Positions 1 through 6,697 of a DNA stretch of 7,650 bases are shown piece by piece. Source of the stretch: Pseudomonadota bacterium (GTDB taxonomy: Bacteria; Pseudomonadota; Gammaproteobacteria; Steroidobacterales; Steroidobacteraceae); the NCBI GenBank assembly GCA_021780395.1, contig JAJXYU010000166.1:1-7650 (forward strand), given 5' to 3'. The notes under the pieces are model-generated. The model was not told the origin of the DNA and did no database searches. It saw nothing but the letters and a program-made list of their open reading frames with translations. Position 1 is the first letter of the stretch. Each line of letters begins with the position of its first letter. The position numbers and the translations under genes were made by a program.

Positions 1-1
1 G

Positions 2-1180
2 CGACCGCGCAGCGATTTCATCGACCTGGTCGAGCAGCGCTCGCATACCCAGGACGTGCGCGGCGCGGTGTACCTGATGGTCGATCCGCGGATGCGTCCG
101 GTCGCCGGGAACCTGCCGGCGTGGCCGACCATCCCGCCGGGCGAGGGCAAGTGGATCCAATTCAAGGCGATCGTGCCCTATGGCGACCAGACCCGGGTCC
201 ACGAGGTGCGCGCGCAGCGCTTCCCGTTGCCGGGGGGATACCGGATGCTGGTCGGCCACGACGTGCAGGAGCGTCAGGACGTGAAGAACCTGATGATGCG
301 CGGTCTCGTCGCCGCGGTCGTCTCGACGATGCTGATCGGCATCGGCGGCGGCATCTGGATGGGGCGCCGCATCCTCGCGCACGCCGGGGCGATCTCCGCG
401 GTCGCGACCCAGATCATGCGCGGCGACCTGTCGCGCCGCCTGCCGGTCCGCGACGCCGAGGACGAGTTGAACACGCTGGCGCGGGAGATCAACGGCATGC
501 TCGACAAGATCGAGCAGCTCACCCTCGGCATGCGCACGGTCCTCGACAGCGCCGCGCACGACCTGCGCACGCCCTTGAACCGGCTGCAGTCGACCGCGGA
601 GGCGGCGCTCGCGGGCCTCGGCAAGGAGGCCCCTGAACGGCGCGTGCTCGAACGGGTCACCGCCGAGGTCGACCGGATGCGCAGCACCCTGGATGCGCTG
701 CTGCGGATCGCGCTCGCGGAGACCGGCACCGTCGCGCGCGAGGCGGTCGACCTGTCGGCGCTGGTCGCGAGCATCGTCGAGTTGTACGCGCCGGTCACCG
801 AAGAGCGCGGCATCGAGTTGCGCAGCGAGGTGGCCGCCGGGGCGCACATCCAGGGCAGCCGGCAGCTGCTCGCGCAGGCGCTTGCGAACCTGCTGGACAA
901 CGCGATCAAATTCACGCCGGCCGGCGGACACGTGAGCGTGTTCCTGCGCAACGATCCGCCTGGACCCGAGGTCACGGTCGAGGACGACGGGCCCGGGATT
1001 CCGGCCGACAAGCGCGAACTCGTGCTGGGGCGGCGCGTACGGCTCGATGAGGCGCGCAAGGTGCCGGGGTCGGGACTGGGGCTGTCGTTGGTCGCGGCGG
1101 TCACGAAGCTGCACGGAGCGGGGCTCGTGCTTGCGGACGCCGATCCCGGACTGCGGGTATCGTTGAAATTCGCCGCTTGA
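2..1180 (+). CDS. Sensor histidine kinase, 5'-truncated by the window edge
   Basis: This is a membrane two-component sensor kinase that would autophosphorylate on His and pass the phosphate to a response regulator. The frame is open from base 2 with no stop, so the true start lies upstream; the GTG at 56 is only an internal codon. Visible residues 1-100 look like the end of a periplasmic sensor domain and contain the AGNLPAWP signature I associate with a proteobacterial HK family. A membrane helix follows at about 101-121, then a HAMP linker with MRGDLSRRLPV. The HisKA H-box is HDLRTPLNRL, with the phosphoacceptor at visible His186 (codon 557-559). The ATPase domain has the N-box (NLLDNAIKFTP, Asn300), G1 box (DDGPGIP, about 328-334) and G2 box (GSGLGL, 356-361). 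The F-box aromatic is not evident: the segment reads LGRRVRLDEAR. The peptidase gene follows after 14 nt. The cognate regulator and the signal are unknown. Confidence 0.95.
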   Translation, partial: RPRSDFIDLVEQRSHTQDVRGAVYLMVDPRMRPVAGNLPAWPTIPPGEGKWIQFKAIVPYGDQTRVHEVRAQRFPLPGGYRMLVGHDVQERQDVKNLMMRGLVAAVVSTMLIGIGGGIWMGRRILAHAGAISAVATQIMRGDLSRRLPVRDAEDELNTLAREINGMLDKIEQLTLGMRTVLDSAAHDLRTPLNRLQSTAEAALAGLGKEAPERRVLERVTAEVDRMRSTLDALLRIALAETGTVAREAVDLSALVASIVELYAPVTEERGIELRSEVAAGAHIQGSRQLLAQALANLLDNAIKFTPAGGHVSVFLRNDPPGPEVTVEDDGPGIPADKRELVLGRRVRLDEARKVPGSGLGLSLVAAVTKLHGAGLVLADADPGLRVSLKFAA

Positions 1181-1182
1181 TC

Positions 1183-1189
1183 AAGGAGG
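1183..1189 (+). promoter_or_regulatory. Strong Shine-Dalgarno of the M13 peptidase gene
   Basis: AAGGAGG is a full match to the anti-SD and lies 5 nt before the ATG at 1195. It decides the start: an in-frame TTG at 1177 would place this SD inside the coding region. It lies 2 nt after the kinase stop codon, so the peptidase has its own efficient initiation site within a shared transcript. Confidence 0.85.
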
Positions 1190-1194
1190 GTGCG

Positions 1195-3219
1195 ATGCTG
1201 AGAAGAACGATCCTGGCCGCGAGCGCCGCGTGTCTGCTCTCGTCCCCCGGTGCGCCGGCGGCGCCGGCGCCGTCATCCGGCATCGACCTGCGCTGGGTGC
1301 TGCCGACCGTGCGGCCCCAGGACGACATCTACCGGCACCTGAACGGCAAGTGGCTCGAGGACTTCCGGATCCCGGCCGACAAGTCCTCGTACTCGATGTT
1401 CACGCGGGTGAACGACGAGACCGAGCGGCAGTTGAAGACGATCGTCGACGGATTGCAGAAGGGCGGCGCCCGGGATCCCGAGGCGCGCAAGATCGCCGAC
1501 CTCTACGCAAGCTACATGGACGTCGCGCGGATCGATGCGCTCGGGGTGTCGCCGATCGAGGGCGAGCTGCGGCGGATCGACGCGATCACCGACAAGCGCG
1601 GGATCGCCGCGTTGATCGCGCATGACAACGAATCGATCGCGGACGCGCCCTTCGACGTCGGGATCGCGCAGGATTCGCGCGATTCCACCCGCTACGCGGT
1701 GTACCTCGCCCAGGGCGGTCTCGGCCTGCCGAACCGCGACTACTACCTCAGCCAGGCGCCGAAGCTGGTCGCGACGCGCGCCGCCTACCTCGATTATGTG
1801 CGGGCGATGTTCCGCCTCGCGGGCTTCGCCCACCCGGCACGCAGCGCCGCCGAGATCATGCAGGTGGAAACGGCGCTCGCGAAGCTCCAGTGGTCGCCGG
1901 TCGCGAACCGGGACCCGGTGAAGACTTACAACAAGACGACCCTGGCCGAGCTGCCGCGCCTGATGCGCGGTTACGACTGGTCCGAATACCTCCGGGACAC
2001 CGGTCTCGCCGGCAAGGTGGACTACGTGATCGTGAGCCAGCCGAGCTACTTCACCGGGCTCGGCCGGCTGATCGACACCACGCCGCTGCCGGTGTGGAAG
2101 GCGTACTTCCGGTGGCGGGTGCTGTCGGCGGCCGCACCCTACCTCTCGCAGAACTTCGTCCGGCGGCGGTTCGCGTTCGAAGGCACGGTGCTGAAGGGCA
2201 CGCAGGTGAACCGGCCCCGCTGGCAGCGCGGCCTCTCGCTCGTCGACGTCGCGATGGGCGAAGCGCTCGGGAAGCTCTACGTCGCCCGCTATTTCCCGCC
2301 GCGCAACAAGGCGCAGATGCTGGCGCTGGTTCATCACCTGATCGACGCCTATCGGGCGGACATCGCCAAGCTCGACTGGATGAGCCCGCCGTCGCGCGTC
2401 GGCGCGCTCGCGAAACTCGACAAGCTCGCGATCAAGATCGGCTATCCGGACAAATGGCGCGACTACGGCGCGCTCTCGATCCGACGCGATGACCTGTACG
2501 GCAACGTCGTCCGCGCGACCGAGTTCGAGTTTCGGCGCGAGCGCGCGAAGCTCGGCAAGCCGATCGACCGGACGGAATGGGGTATGAGCCCGCAGAACGT
2601 CAACGCGTACTATGATCCGACGATGAACGAGATCGTGTTTCCGGCAGCGATCCTGCAACCGCCGTTCTTCGACGTGAACGCCGACGAAGCCGCCAACTAC
2701 GGGGCGATCGGCGCGGTGATCGGTCACGAGATCAGCCACGGCTTCGACGACGAAGGCAGTCAGTTCGACGCGAACGGCAATCTGCACGACTGGATGACGC
2801 CGGCGGACCATGCGAAGTTCGCCGCGAAGACGCGGGCGCTGATCGCCCAGTATTCCCGCTACGAGCCCGTGCCGGGGTTCCACGTGAACGGCAAGCTCAC
2901 GCTCGGGGAGAACATCGCGGACAATTCCGGCCTGGCGATTGCGTACCAGGCCTACCATCTCGCGCTGCATGGCCGGCCGGCGCCGGTGATCGACGGGATG
3001 ACCGGTGATCAGCGCTTCTATTACGGCTTCGTGCAGATGTGGCGCGGCAAGGTGCGCCGCGCGCAGCAGATCCTGTGGCTGAAGACCGATCCGCATTCGC
3101 CGCCGTACGTGCGCGGCACGGCGCCGTTGCGCAACCAGGCTGGGTTCTACCGGGCGTTCGACGTCAAGCCCGGCGACAAGATGTACCTGCCGCCAAACCA
3201 GCGCGTGTCGATCTGGTGA
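1195..3219 (+). CDS. pepO: Secreted M13-family (neprilysin/PepO-like) zinc metallopeptidase
   Basis: This is a zinc endopeptidase of MEROPS family M13, expected to cleave oligopeptides in the periplasm or outside the cell. The 674-aa length is normal for bacterial members. An N-terminal basic stretch (MLRR) and a hydrophobic Ala-rich segment form a likely Sec signal peptide, cleaved somewhere near residues 22-26; Cys13 lacks a convincing lipobox. The N-domain signature reads LNGKWL then IPADKSSYSMF. Catalytic features are all present: substrate-binding NAYY (470-473), zinc motif HEISH (511-515) with catalytic Glu512, the third ligand motif ENIAD (Glu572, Asp576), and DPHSP with His634, equivalent to neprilysin His711. 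The C-terminus ends in RVSIW, the usual bacterial family ending. The start is set by the SD at 1183-1189. The gene lies 14 nt after the kinase and is probably co-transcribed with it. The natural substrate cannot be read from sequence, and pepO is a family-level name. Confidence 0.95.
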   Translation: MLRRTILAASAACLLSSPGAPAAPAPSSGIDLRWVLPTVRPQDDIYRHLNGKWLEDFRIPADKSSYSMFTRVNDETERQLKTIVDGLQKGGARDPEARKIADLYASYMDVARIDALGVSPIEGELRRIDAITDKRGIAALIAHDNESIADAPFDVGIAQDSRDSTRYAVYLAQGGLGLPNRDYYLSQAPKLVATRAAYLDYVRAMFRLAGFAHPARSAAEIMQVETALAKLQWSPVANRDPVKTYNKTTLAELPRLMRGYDWSEYLRDTGLAGKVDYVIVSQPSYFTGLGRLIDTTPLPVWKAYFRWRVLSAAAPYLSQNFVRRRFAFEGTVLKGTQVNRPRWQRGLSLVDVAMGEALGKLYVARYFPPRNKAQMLALVHHLIDAYRADIAKLDWMSPPSRVGALAKLDKLAIKIGYPDKWRDYGALSIRRDDLYGNVVRATEFEFRRERAKLGKPIDRTEWGMSPQNVNAYYDPTMNEIVFPAAILQPPFFDVNADEAANYGAIGAVIGHEISHGFDDEGSQFDANGNLHDWMTPADHAKFAAKTRALIAQYSRYEPVPGFHVNGKLTLGENIADNSGLAIAYQAYHLALHGRPAPVIDGMTGDQRFYYGFVQMWRGKVRRAQQILWLKTDPHSPPYVRGTAPLRNQAGFYRAFDVKPGDKMYLPPNQRVSIW

Positions 3220-3231
3220 CGGGGGCAGGGC

Positions 3232-3245
3232 GTCAATAATTCGAC
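3232..3245 (+). promoter_or_regulatory. Candidate FleQ/FlrA-type enhancer site upstream of fliL
   Basis: The 14-mer GTCAATAATTCGAC is an imperfect inverted repeat with GTC and GAC at its ends around an A/T core, which stands out in this GC-rich DNA. From memory, the Pseudomonas FleQ consensus is GTCaNTAAAtTGAC; this site differs at two of the thirteen specified positions. Its centre is roughly 117 nt before the predicted transcription start, a normal distance for an activator of sigma-54 promoters. Binding is inferred from resemblance only, and no fleQ gene is in the window. Confidence 0.5.
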
Positions 3246-3248
3246 GGT

Positions 3249-3276
3249 CCGGCCCGCGGCCTAAGCCGCGGGCCGG
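3249..3276 (+). terminator. Perfect 12-bp GC stem-loop, possible terminator or insulator of the peptidase transcript
   Basis: Arms CCGGCCCGCGGC (3249-3260) and GCCGCGGGCCGG (3265-3276) are exact reverse complements around a CTAA loop. It lies 29 nt after the peptidase stop. No T-tract follows on either strand, so it is not a textbook intrinsic terminator. It could end or stabilise the upstream mRNA, act as a REP-like extragenic palindrome, or insulate the flagellar operon. Confidence 0.5.
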
Positions 3277-3281
3277 CGCCG

Positions 3282-3297
3282 GCGCCGCAATCGGCGC
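3282..3297 (+). repeat. Small inverted repeat (6-bp stem) next to the large hairpin
   Basis: GCGCCG (3282-3287) pairs with CGGCGC (3292-3297) around a CAAT loop, and AAAAA follows at 3298-3302. It overlaps the end of the self-complementary 12-mer GGCGCCGGCGCC (3275-3286), so alternative pairings with the larger stem are possible. Its role is unknown. Confidence 0.4.
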
Positions 3298-3327
3298 AAA
3301 AACCCCGGAGTTTCACTGCGCGATTGA

Positions 3328-3344
3328 TTGGCATGAAAATTGCT
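3328..3344 (+). promoter_or_regulatory. Sigma-54 (RpoN) promoter of the fliL operon
   Basis: TTGGCATGAAAATTGCT matches the -24/-12 consensus YTGGCACGrNNNTTGCW at every specified position except one (T for C in the -24 block). The invariant GG (3330-3331) and GC (3342-3343) are separated by exactly 10 nt, as sigma-54 requires. Transcription should start near 3355, about 36 nt before the fliL ATG. Sigma-54 dependence implies an AAA+ enhancer-binding activator, typically FleQ or FlrA for flagellar genes. Confidence 0.85.
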
Positions 3345-3390
3345 TGATCCGCCGACAGCGGTCATTCGCCGCACTCGAGGATCGACATCC

Positions 3391-3939
3391 ATGGCCGAAG
3401 GGGACGAGAGCAGTCCGGCGGAGCCCGCGAAGCGATCCGGGGGTCTCGGGGGGCGGATCGTCAACGCCATCGGGATCTTCGTGCTGACGCTCGCGGCGGT
3501 CGTCGTCGGCGGCTATCTGAACGCGCTTCTGCATCCGCCACCGGATTTCAAACTCGGCCCCGACGGCAAGATCACGCCCTACGTGCCCCCTGTCGTCGCC
3601 GGCCGTGCCGCGGATGCCGGCAAGCCCGCGATCTATTACGCGCTCGATCCGCCGCTGGTGGTCAATTTCCAGGACGGGGATGCGGTCCGCTTCCTGCAGG
3701 TCAGCATCGAGGTGATGGCGCGCGATCAGAAAGCCATCGACAGCGTCAAGCGCAACGAGCCGCTGATCCGCAACAACCTGCTGATGTTGATGAGCAATCG
3801 CGACTTCAAGACGCTGATGACTTTGCAAGGCAAGGAAGACCTGCGCAAGCAGGCGCTCGCGGCGATCCAAGCGGTGCAGCGCACCGACGGCGGACCGCTG
3901 ATCGACGACGTGCTGTTCACCAGCTTCGTGGTGCAGTGA
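3391..3939 (+). CDS. fliL: Flagellar basal-body protein FliL
   Basis: FliL is a single-pass inner-membrane protein that associates with the stators and basal body and supports torque generation and swarming. The 182-aa product has a short cytoplasmic N-terminus with basic residues, one membrane helix at about 23-45, and a periplasmic domain. Family hallmarks are visible: DPPLVVNF (86-93), RFLQVSIEV (100-108), IRNNLLMLMS (126-135) and the C-terminal VLFTSFVVQ (174-182). The ATG at 3391 is preferred over an upstream in-frame TTG at 3340, because that TTG lies inside the sigma-54 promoter, and because a GAGGA element lies 9 nt before the ATG. It is the first gene of the operon, and its stop overlaps the fliM start. 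Confidence 0.93.
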   Translation: MAEGDESSPAEPAKRSGGLGGRIVNAIGIFVLTLAAVVVGGYLNALLHPPPDFKLGPDGKITPYVPPVVAGRAADAGKPAIYYALDPPLVVNFQDGDAVRFLQVSIEVMARDQKAIDSVKRNEPLIRNNLLMLMSNRDFKTLMTLQGKEDLRKQALAAIQAVQRTDGGPLIDDVLFTSFVVQ

Positions 3940-4931
3940 TGGCGGCCAGCAGCGATCAAGGCGTCGCAACCGCCGCGTCGGGCGGCGCGCGCGAGCGGTC
4001 GGCGATCTCGGAGGAGGAGGTTTCCGCGCTCCTCGAGAACACGCCGTCCGGTCCTGCGGCGGCGGGCATCGCGCGTCCGTTCGACTTCGCGGCCCACCGG
4101 ATCAGCCGGACGTCCCTGCCGGTGCTCGAGACCATCTGCCGGGAGTGCGTCGAGCCGACCCGGACCGCGCTCACGGCGTTGCTGAACCGCCCCCTGGAGA
4201 CGAGCTTCACGGGTCTCGCCCGGCAATCGACGGCCGACGCGTTCGCCGAACTGCCGGCGCCCGCGAGCATCGCGGTGATCCGGCTCAAGCCGCTCACCGG
4301 TGAAGCCCGGGTCGTGATCGATCCGCCGCTGTTGCTCGCGATGGTCGATGCGTTCTTCGGCGGCAGCGGCCGACCGAGCGCGGATCCCCAGGCGGCGGTC
4401 GGACCCGCCGCGCAGCGGTTTCTCGCGCTCGCGATGGGCGCGCTCGGCACCGGCTTCGCGACCGCGTTCGCCCAAGCGGCGCCGCTGGAGGTCGAAACGG
4501 TGCGGCTCGAGACGAACCCCCGGGCGCGGCGCGGCGGCGACGCGCAGGACACGGTATTGGTCGCACGCTTCGGCGTCGAGATCGGCACGGCCTCGGGTGA
4601 GATCCGCTGGCTGCTGCCCGAAGCGCTGTTCGCCCCGATCCGCGAAGCACTCGCGTCCGAAGGCGGCAAGCCCGTCCCGCGGCCGCAGGCCGCCTGGGCG
4701 CCGCTCCTCGGTGCCGCGCTGCAGGCCGCCGAGGTCGAAGCGCGGGCCGTGCTCAGCGAGGCGCACATCAGCATCGGCGCGCTCGTGCGCCTCGCTCCCG
4801 GGGACGTGATACCGATCGAGCCGCCGCAGCACGTCGTGCTGCTCGCCGGCGATATTGCGCTGTATCGCGGCCGGTTCGGATCCTCCAACGGCCGCAACGC
4901 GGTCAAAATCCTGTCGCGGGAGCCGGTATGA
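3939..4931 (+). CDS. fliM: Flagellar motor switch protein FliM (divergent)
   Basis: FliM forms the middle of the cytoplasmic C-ring, binds phospho-CheY through its N-terminus, and works with FliG and FliN to set rotation direction. The product is 330 aa from ATG 3939, sharing one base with the fliL stop; a GTG at 3936 would add one residue and give a 4-nt overlap. The N-terminal segment ISEEEVSALL (23-32) looks like a degenerate version of the LSQxEIDALL CheY-binding peptide, placed further in than usual. The middle domain keeps the FFGGSGR motif (139-145) and VEIG..GEIRWLLP. The C-terminal SpoA domain (about 252-325) has PGDVIPIEPP (starting near 287) and a G..NGRNAVKI ending. Several positions conserved in Pseudomonas or E. 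coli FliM are replaced. Position between fliL and fliN supports the call strongly. Confidence 0.9.
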   Translation: MAASSDQGVATAASGGARERSAISEEEVSALLENTPSGPAAAGIARPFDFAAHRISRTSLPVLETICRECVEPTRTALTALLNRPLETSFTGLARQSTADAFAELPAPASIAVIRLKPLTGEARVVIDPPLLLAMVDAFFGGSGRPSADPQAAVGPAAQRFLALAMGALGTGFATAFAQAAPLEVETVRLETNPRARRGGDAQDTVLVARFGVEIGTASGEIRWLLPEALFAPIREALASEGGKPVPRPQAAWAPLLGAALQAAEVEARAVLSEAHISIGALVRLAPGDVIPIEPPQHVVLLAGDIALYRGRFGSSNGRNAVKILSREPV

Positions 4932-5275
4932 ACGAGAACGACACCCCGCGTGGCCCGGCCGCCCGCGCGCCGATCGGCGAACTCGGACCGAGCACGCCGA
5001 GCGCGCCCCCCCAGGAGGTGAACCTCGACCTCATCCTCGAGGTCATGGTCACGCTCGCGCTCGAAGTCGGTCGCGTGCGGATGCCGGTGCGCGAGCTGCT
5101 GCGCCTCACGCCGGGGTCGATCGTCGAGTTGAGCCGGCAGTCGAACGAGCCGCTCGACCTGCTGGTCAATGGCGTGAGGGTGGCCCGCGGTGAACTCGTC
5201 GTGGTCGACGACAAGTTCGGCGTGCGCCTCACCGAGGTCGTCAGTCCGGCCGAACGGATGGAACGCGCCGGATGA
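4928..5275 (+). CDS. fliN: Flagellar motor switch protein FliN
   Basis: FliN is the lowest C-ring component; it pairs with the FliM C-domain and docks the FliH-FliI export ATPase. The 115-aa product has a flexible Pro/Ala-rich N-terminus (1-30) and a SpoA domain (about 33-107). The typical FliN sequence is clear: LALEVGRVRMPVRELLRLTPGS, written here in parts as LALEVGRVRMPV and LLRLTPGSIVEL, then PLDLLVNGVRVARGEL and KFGVRLTEVV. The start overlaps the fliM stop by 4 nt (ATGA), with GGGAG at 4918-4922 as a ribosome binding site 5 nt before the ATG. Length and domain order are normal for the family. Confidence 0.96.
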   Translation: MNENDTPRGPAARAPIGELGPSTPSAPPQEVNLDLILEVMVTLALEVGRVRMPVRELLRLTPGSIVELSRQSNEPLDLLVNGVRVARGELVVVDDKFGVRLTEVVSPAERMERAG

Positions 5276-5643
5276 GCCCGACCGCTCTCGGTGCCGGGTC
5301 GCCGCTGTCGATCGGCAGTCTGGTGCAGGCCACCTTCAGTCTCGCGTTGGTCCTCGCGGCGATCCTTGGCGTGGCGTGGGTGCTGAAGCGAGCCCGCCTC
5401 GCGCCGCGCGGCGGGCGCGGCGCGATCGGCGTGATCGATCAGCTCGCGATCGGCCCGCGCGAGCGGGTGATGCTGTTGCGCGTCGGTGAGGCGCAGCTCC
5501 TGCTCGGCGTCGGCCCAAGCGGGATCGTGGGTCTCGTGCCGCTCGCGACCCCGCTGATGGCGGATGCCGCGGCGGCGCCGTCCCAGCCGTTCGCCGAGCG
5601 TCTGCGCGAATTCCTCGGCCGCAACGCGGGGTCCGCCGGATGA
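5272..5643 (+). CDS. fliO: Flagellar biosynthesis protein FliO
   Basis: FliO is a small membrane protein that helps assemble FliP into the flagellar export gate and is not part of the final core complex. The 123-aa product has a short N-terminus, one membrane helix at about 17-38, a basic cytoplasmic edge ([12 protein letters not shown]), and a compact cytoplasmic domain with the family pattern [21 protein letters not shown] (written in part: [16 protein letters not shown], about 65-80). The C-terminal tail is Ala-rich and ends in an amphipathic [10 protein letters not shown]. It overlaps fliN and fliP by 4 nt each. FliO is poorly conserved, so the operon position carries some of the evidence. 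Confidence 0.93.
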   Translation: MSPTALGAGSPLSIGSLVQATFSLALVLAAILGVAWVLKRARLAPRGGRGAIGVIDQLAIGPRERVMLLRVGEAQLLLGVGPSGIVGLVPLATPLMADAAAAPSQPFAERLREFLGRNAGSAG

Positions 5644-6422
5644 GCATCGCGAGGACGCTATCGCGCAATGCGCGCCGCGCCGTCGCCGTCGCGCTGGTCG
5701 CGGGCGCGGGCATCGCGCTGCTGCCGCACGCGGTCCACGCCCAGGCCGTGCTGCCCGCGCTCGCGATCAAGACCGCGAAGAACGGCGCGCAGACGTACTC
5801 GCTGACGATCCAGATCCTGATCCTGATGACGGTGCTGACGCTGCTGCCGGCGATCCTGCTCGCGATGACGGCGTTCACGCGGATCATCATCGTGCTGTCG
5901 ATCCTGCGGCAGGCGCTCGGGATGACCACCACACCGTCGAACCAGGTGCTCACCAGCCTCGCGCTGTTCCTCACCTTCTTCGTGATGAGTTCGACCTTGA
6001 ACCAGGCGTACACCAACGGCGTGCAACCGTATCTCGCCGGCCAGATTGCCGGCGCGGTCGCGGTCGACCGCTCGGTCGCGCCGCTGAAGCGTTTCATGCT
6101 CGCGCAGACCCGCGCCGACGATCTGCGGCTGTTCACGCGGCTGTCGGGCAGTCCGGGCTTCGCGAATCCGGATGCGGTGCCGCTGTCGGTGCTGATCCCG
6201 ACGTTCATGACCAGCGAGCTGAAGACCGCGTTCCAGATCGGCTTCATGATCTACATCCCGTTCGTGGTGATCGACCTCGTCGTCGCGAGCGTGCTGATGT
6301 CGATGGGCATGATGATGCTGTCGCCGATGCTCGTCTCGCTGCCGTTCAAGATCATGTTGTTCGTGCTGGTCGACGGCTGGACGCTGCTGCTCGGCACCCT
6401 CGCGGCGAGCTTCCATCGATGA
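5640..6422 (+). CDS. fliP: Flagellar type III export gate protein FliP
   Basis: FliP forms, as a pentamer with FliQ and FliR, the export gate that moves flagellar subunits across the inner membrane. The 260-aa product begins with a basic, hydrophobic signal peptide ending near AVHA|Q (34/35), as expected for FliP, which is one of the few flagellar membrane proteins with a cleaved signal. Diagnostic segments are [16 protein letters not shown] (79-94), [18 protein letters not shown] (99-116), [16 protein letters not shown] (193-208) and [15 protein letters not shown] (233-247). Four hydrophobic stretches follow the signal peptide. Start and stop both lie in ATGA overlaps with fliO and fliQ. Identification is secure. 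Confidence 0.97.
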   Translation: MSIARTLSRNARRAVAVALVAGAGIALLPHAVHAQAVLPALAIKTAKNGAQTYSLTIQILILMTVLTLLPAILLAMTAFTRIIIVLSILRQALGMTTTPSNQVLTSLALFLTFFVMSSTLNQAYTNGVQPYLAGQIAGAVAVDRSVAPLKRFMLAQTRADDLRLFTRLSGSPGFANPDAVPLSVLIPTFMTSELKTAFQIGFMIYIPFVVIDLVVASVLMSMGMMMLSPMLVSLPFKIMLFVLVDGWTLLLGTLAASFHR

Positions 6423-6688
6423 CGCCGGGGACGGTGATGGACCTCGCGCATCAGACGCTGTTCGTGACAGCGCTGATCGCGGCACCGCTGCTGCTGGTCT
6501 CGCTGGTCGCCGGCCTGGTGATCGGGATGCTGCAGGCGGCTACGCAGATCCACGAGGCCACCTTGAGCTTCATTCCGAAGCTGCTGTGCGTGGTCGTGAC
6601 CTTGTTCGTCGCCGGCCCGTGGATGCTGAAGATCCTGATCGCGTTCACGCGCGGCCTCTACGCCGGCATTCCCGCGGCGGTCGGATAG
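6419..6688 (+). CDS. fliQ: Flagellar type III export gate protein FliQ
   Basis: FliQ is a small two-helix subunit wrapped around the FliP/FliR core of the export gate in the inner membrane. The 89-aa product is the usual family length. Membrane helices span about 13-37 and 52-76, and the linker holds the diagnostic [18 protein letters not shown] (38-55). The ATG at 6419 overlaps the fliP stop by 4 nt; a further in-frame ATG at residue 7 would give a slightly short protein. The same frame stays open far upstream through fliP, but only the part from 6419 matches FliQ. It ends in TAG, 9 nt before fliR. Confidence 0.96.
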   Translation: MTPGTVMDLAHQTLFVTALIAAPLLLVSLVAGLVIGMLQAATQIHEATLSFIPKLLCVVVTLFVAGPWMLKILIAFTRGLYAGIPAAVG

Positions 6689-6697
6689 GGGCGGTCG

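Larger units (their letters stand above)
3220..3390. other. Intergenic region between the peptidase gene and fliL
   Basis: This 171-nt gap is the only sizeable non-coding stretch. It carries, in order, an imperfect palindrome like a flagellar master-regulator site, two adjacent GC hairpins, a sigma-54 promoter, and a leader of roughly 36 nt if transcription starts about 12 nt after the -12 element. I see no additional ORF with convincing coding character on either strand, and no tRNA or small-RNA signature. Confidence 0.8.

Noticed and set aside
1177..1194. Alternative TTG start of the peptidase six codons upstream
   Set aside because: It would place the consensus Shine-Dalgarno inside the gene and spoil the usual signal-peptide start; ATG 1195 has ideal spacing.
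1207..1235. Possible lipoprotein signal at Cys13 of the M13 peptidase
   Set aside because: The residues before Cys are S-A-A, lacking the usual Leu at -3, and the hydrophobic stretch before it is too short; a normal signal-peptidase I site further on fits better.
1273..3096. A 607-codon open frame on the minus strand opposite the M13 peptidase gene
   Set aside because: Its translation is rich in Arg, His, Val and Asp with no recognisable domain, as expected for the antisense of a GC-rich gene. The + strand frame has intact peptidase motifs along its whole length.
3311..3338. TTTCA (3311-3315) and TGAAA (3334-3338) as a possible operator around the -24 element
   Set aside because: Only 5 bp per arm with 18 nt between and no further symmetry; this is too weak to separate from chance.
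5564..6418. Long upstream extension of the fliQ frame through fliO and fliP, which could look like a fusion protein
   Set aside because: The extension is Arg/Ala/Asp-rich low-complexity sequence overlapping fliP out of frame. FliQ family length and the ATGA overlap put the start at 6419.
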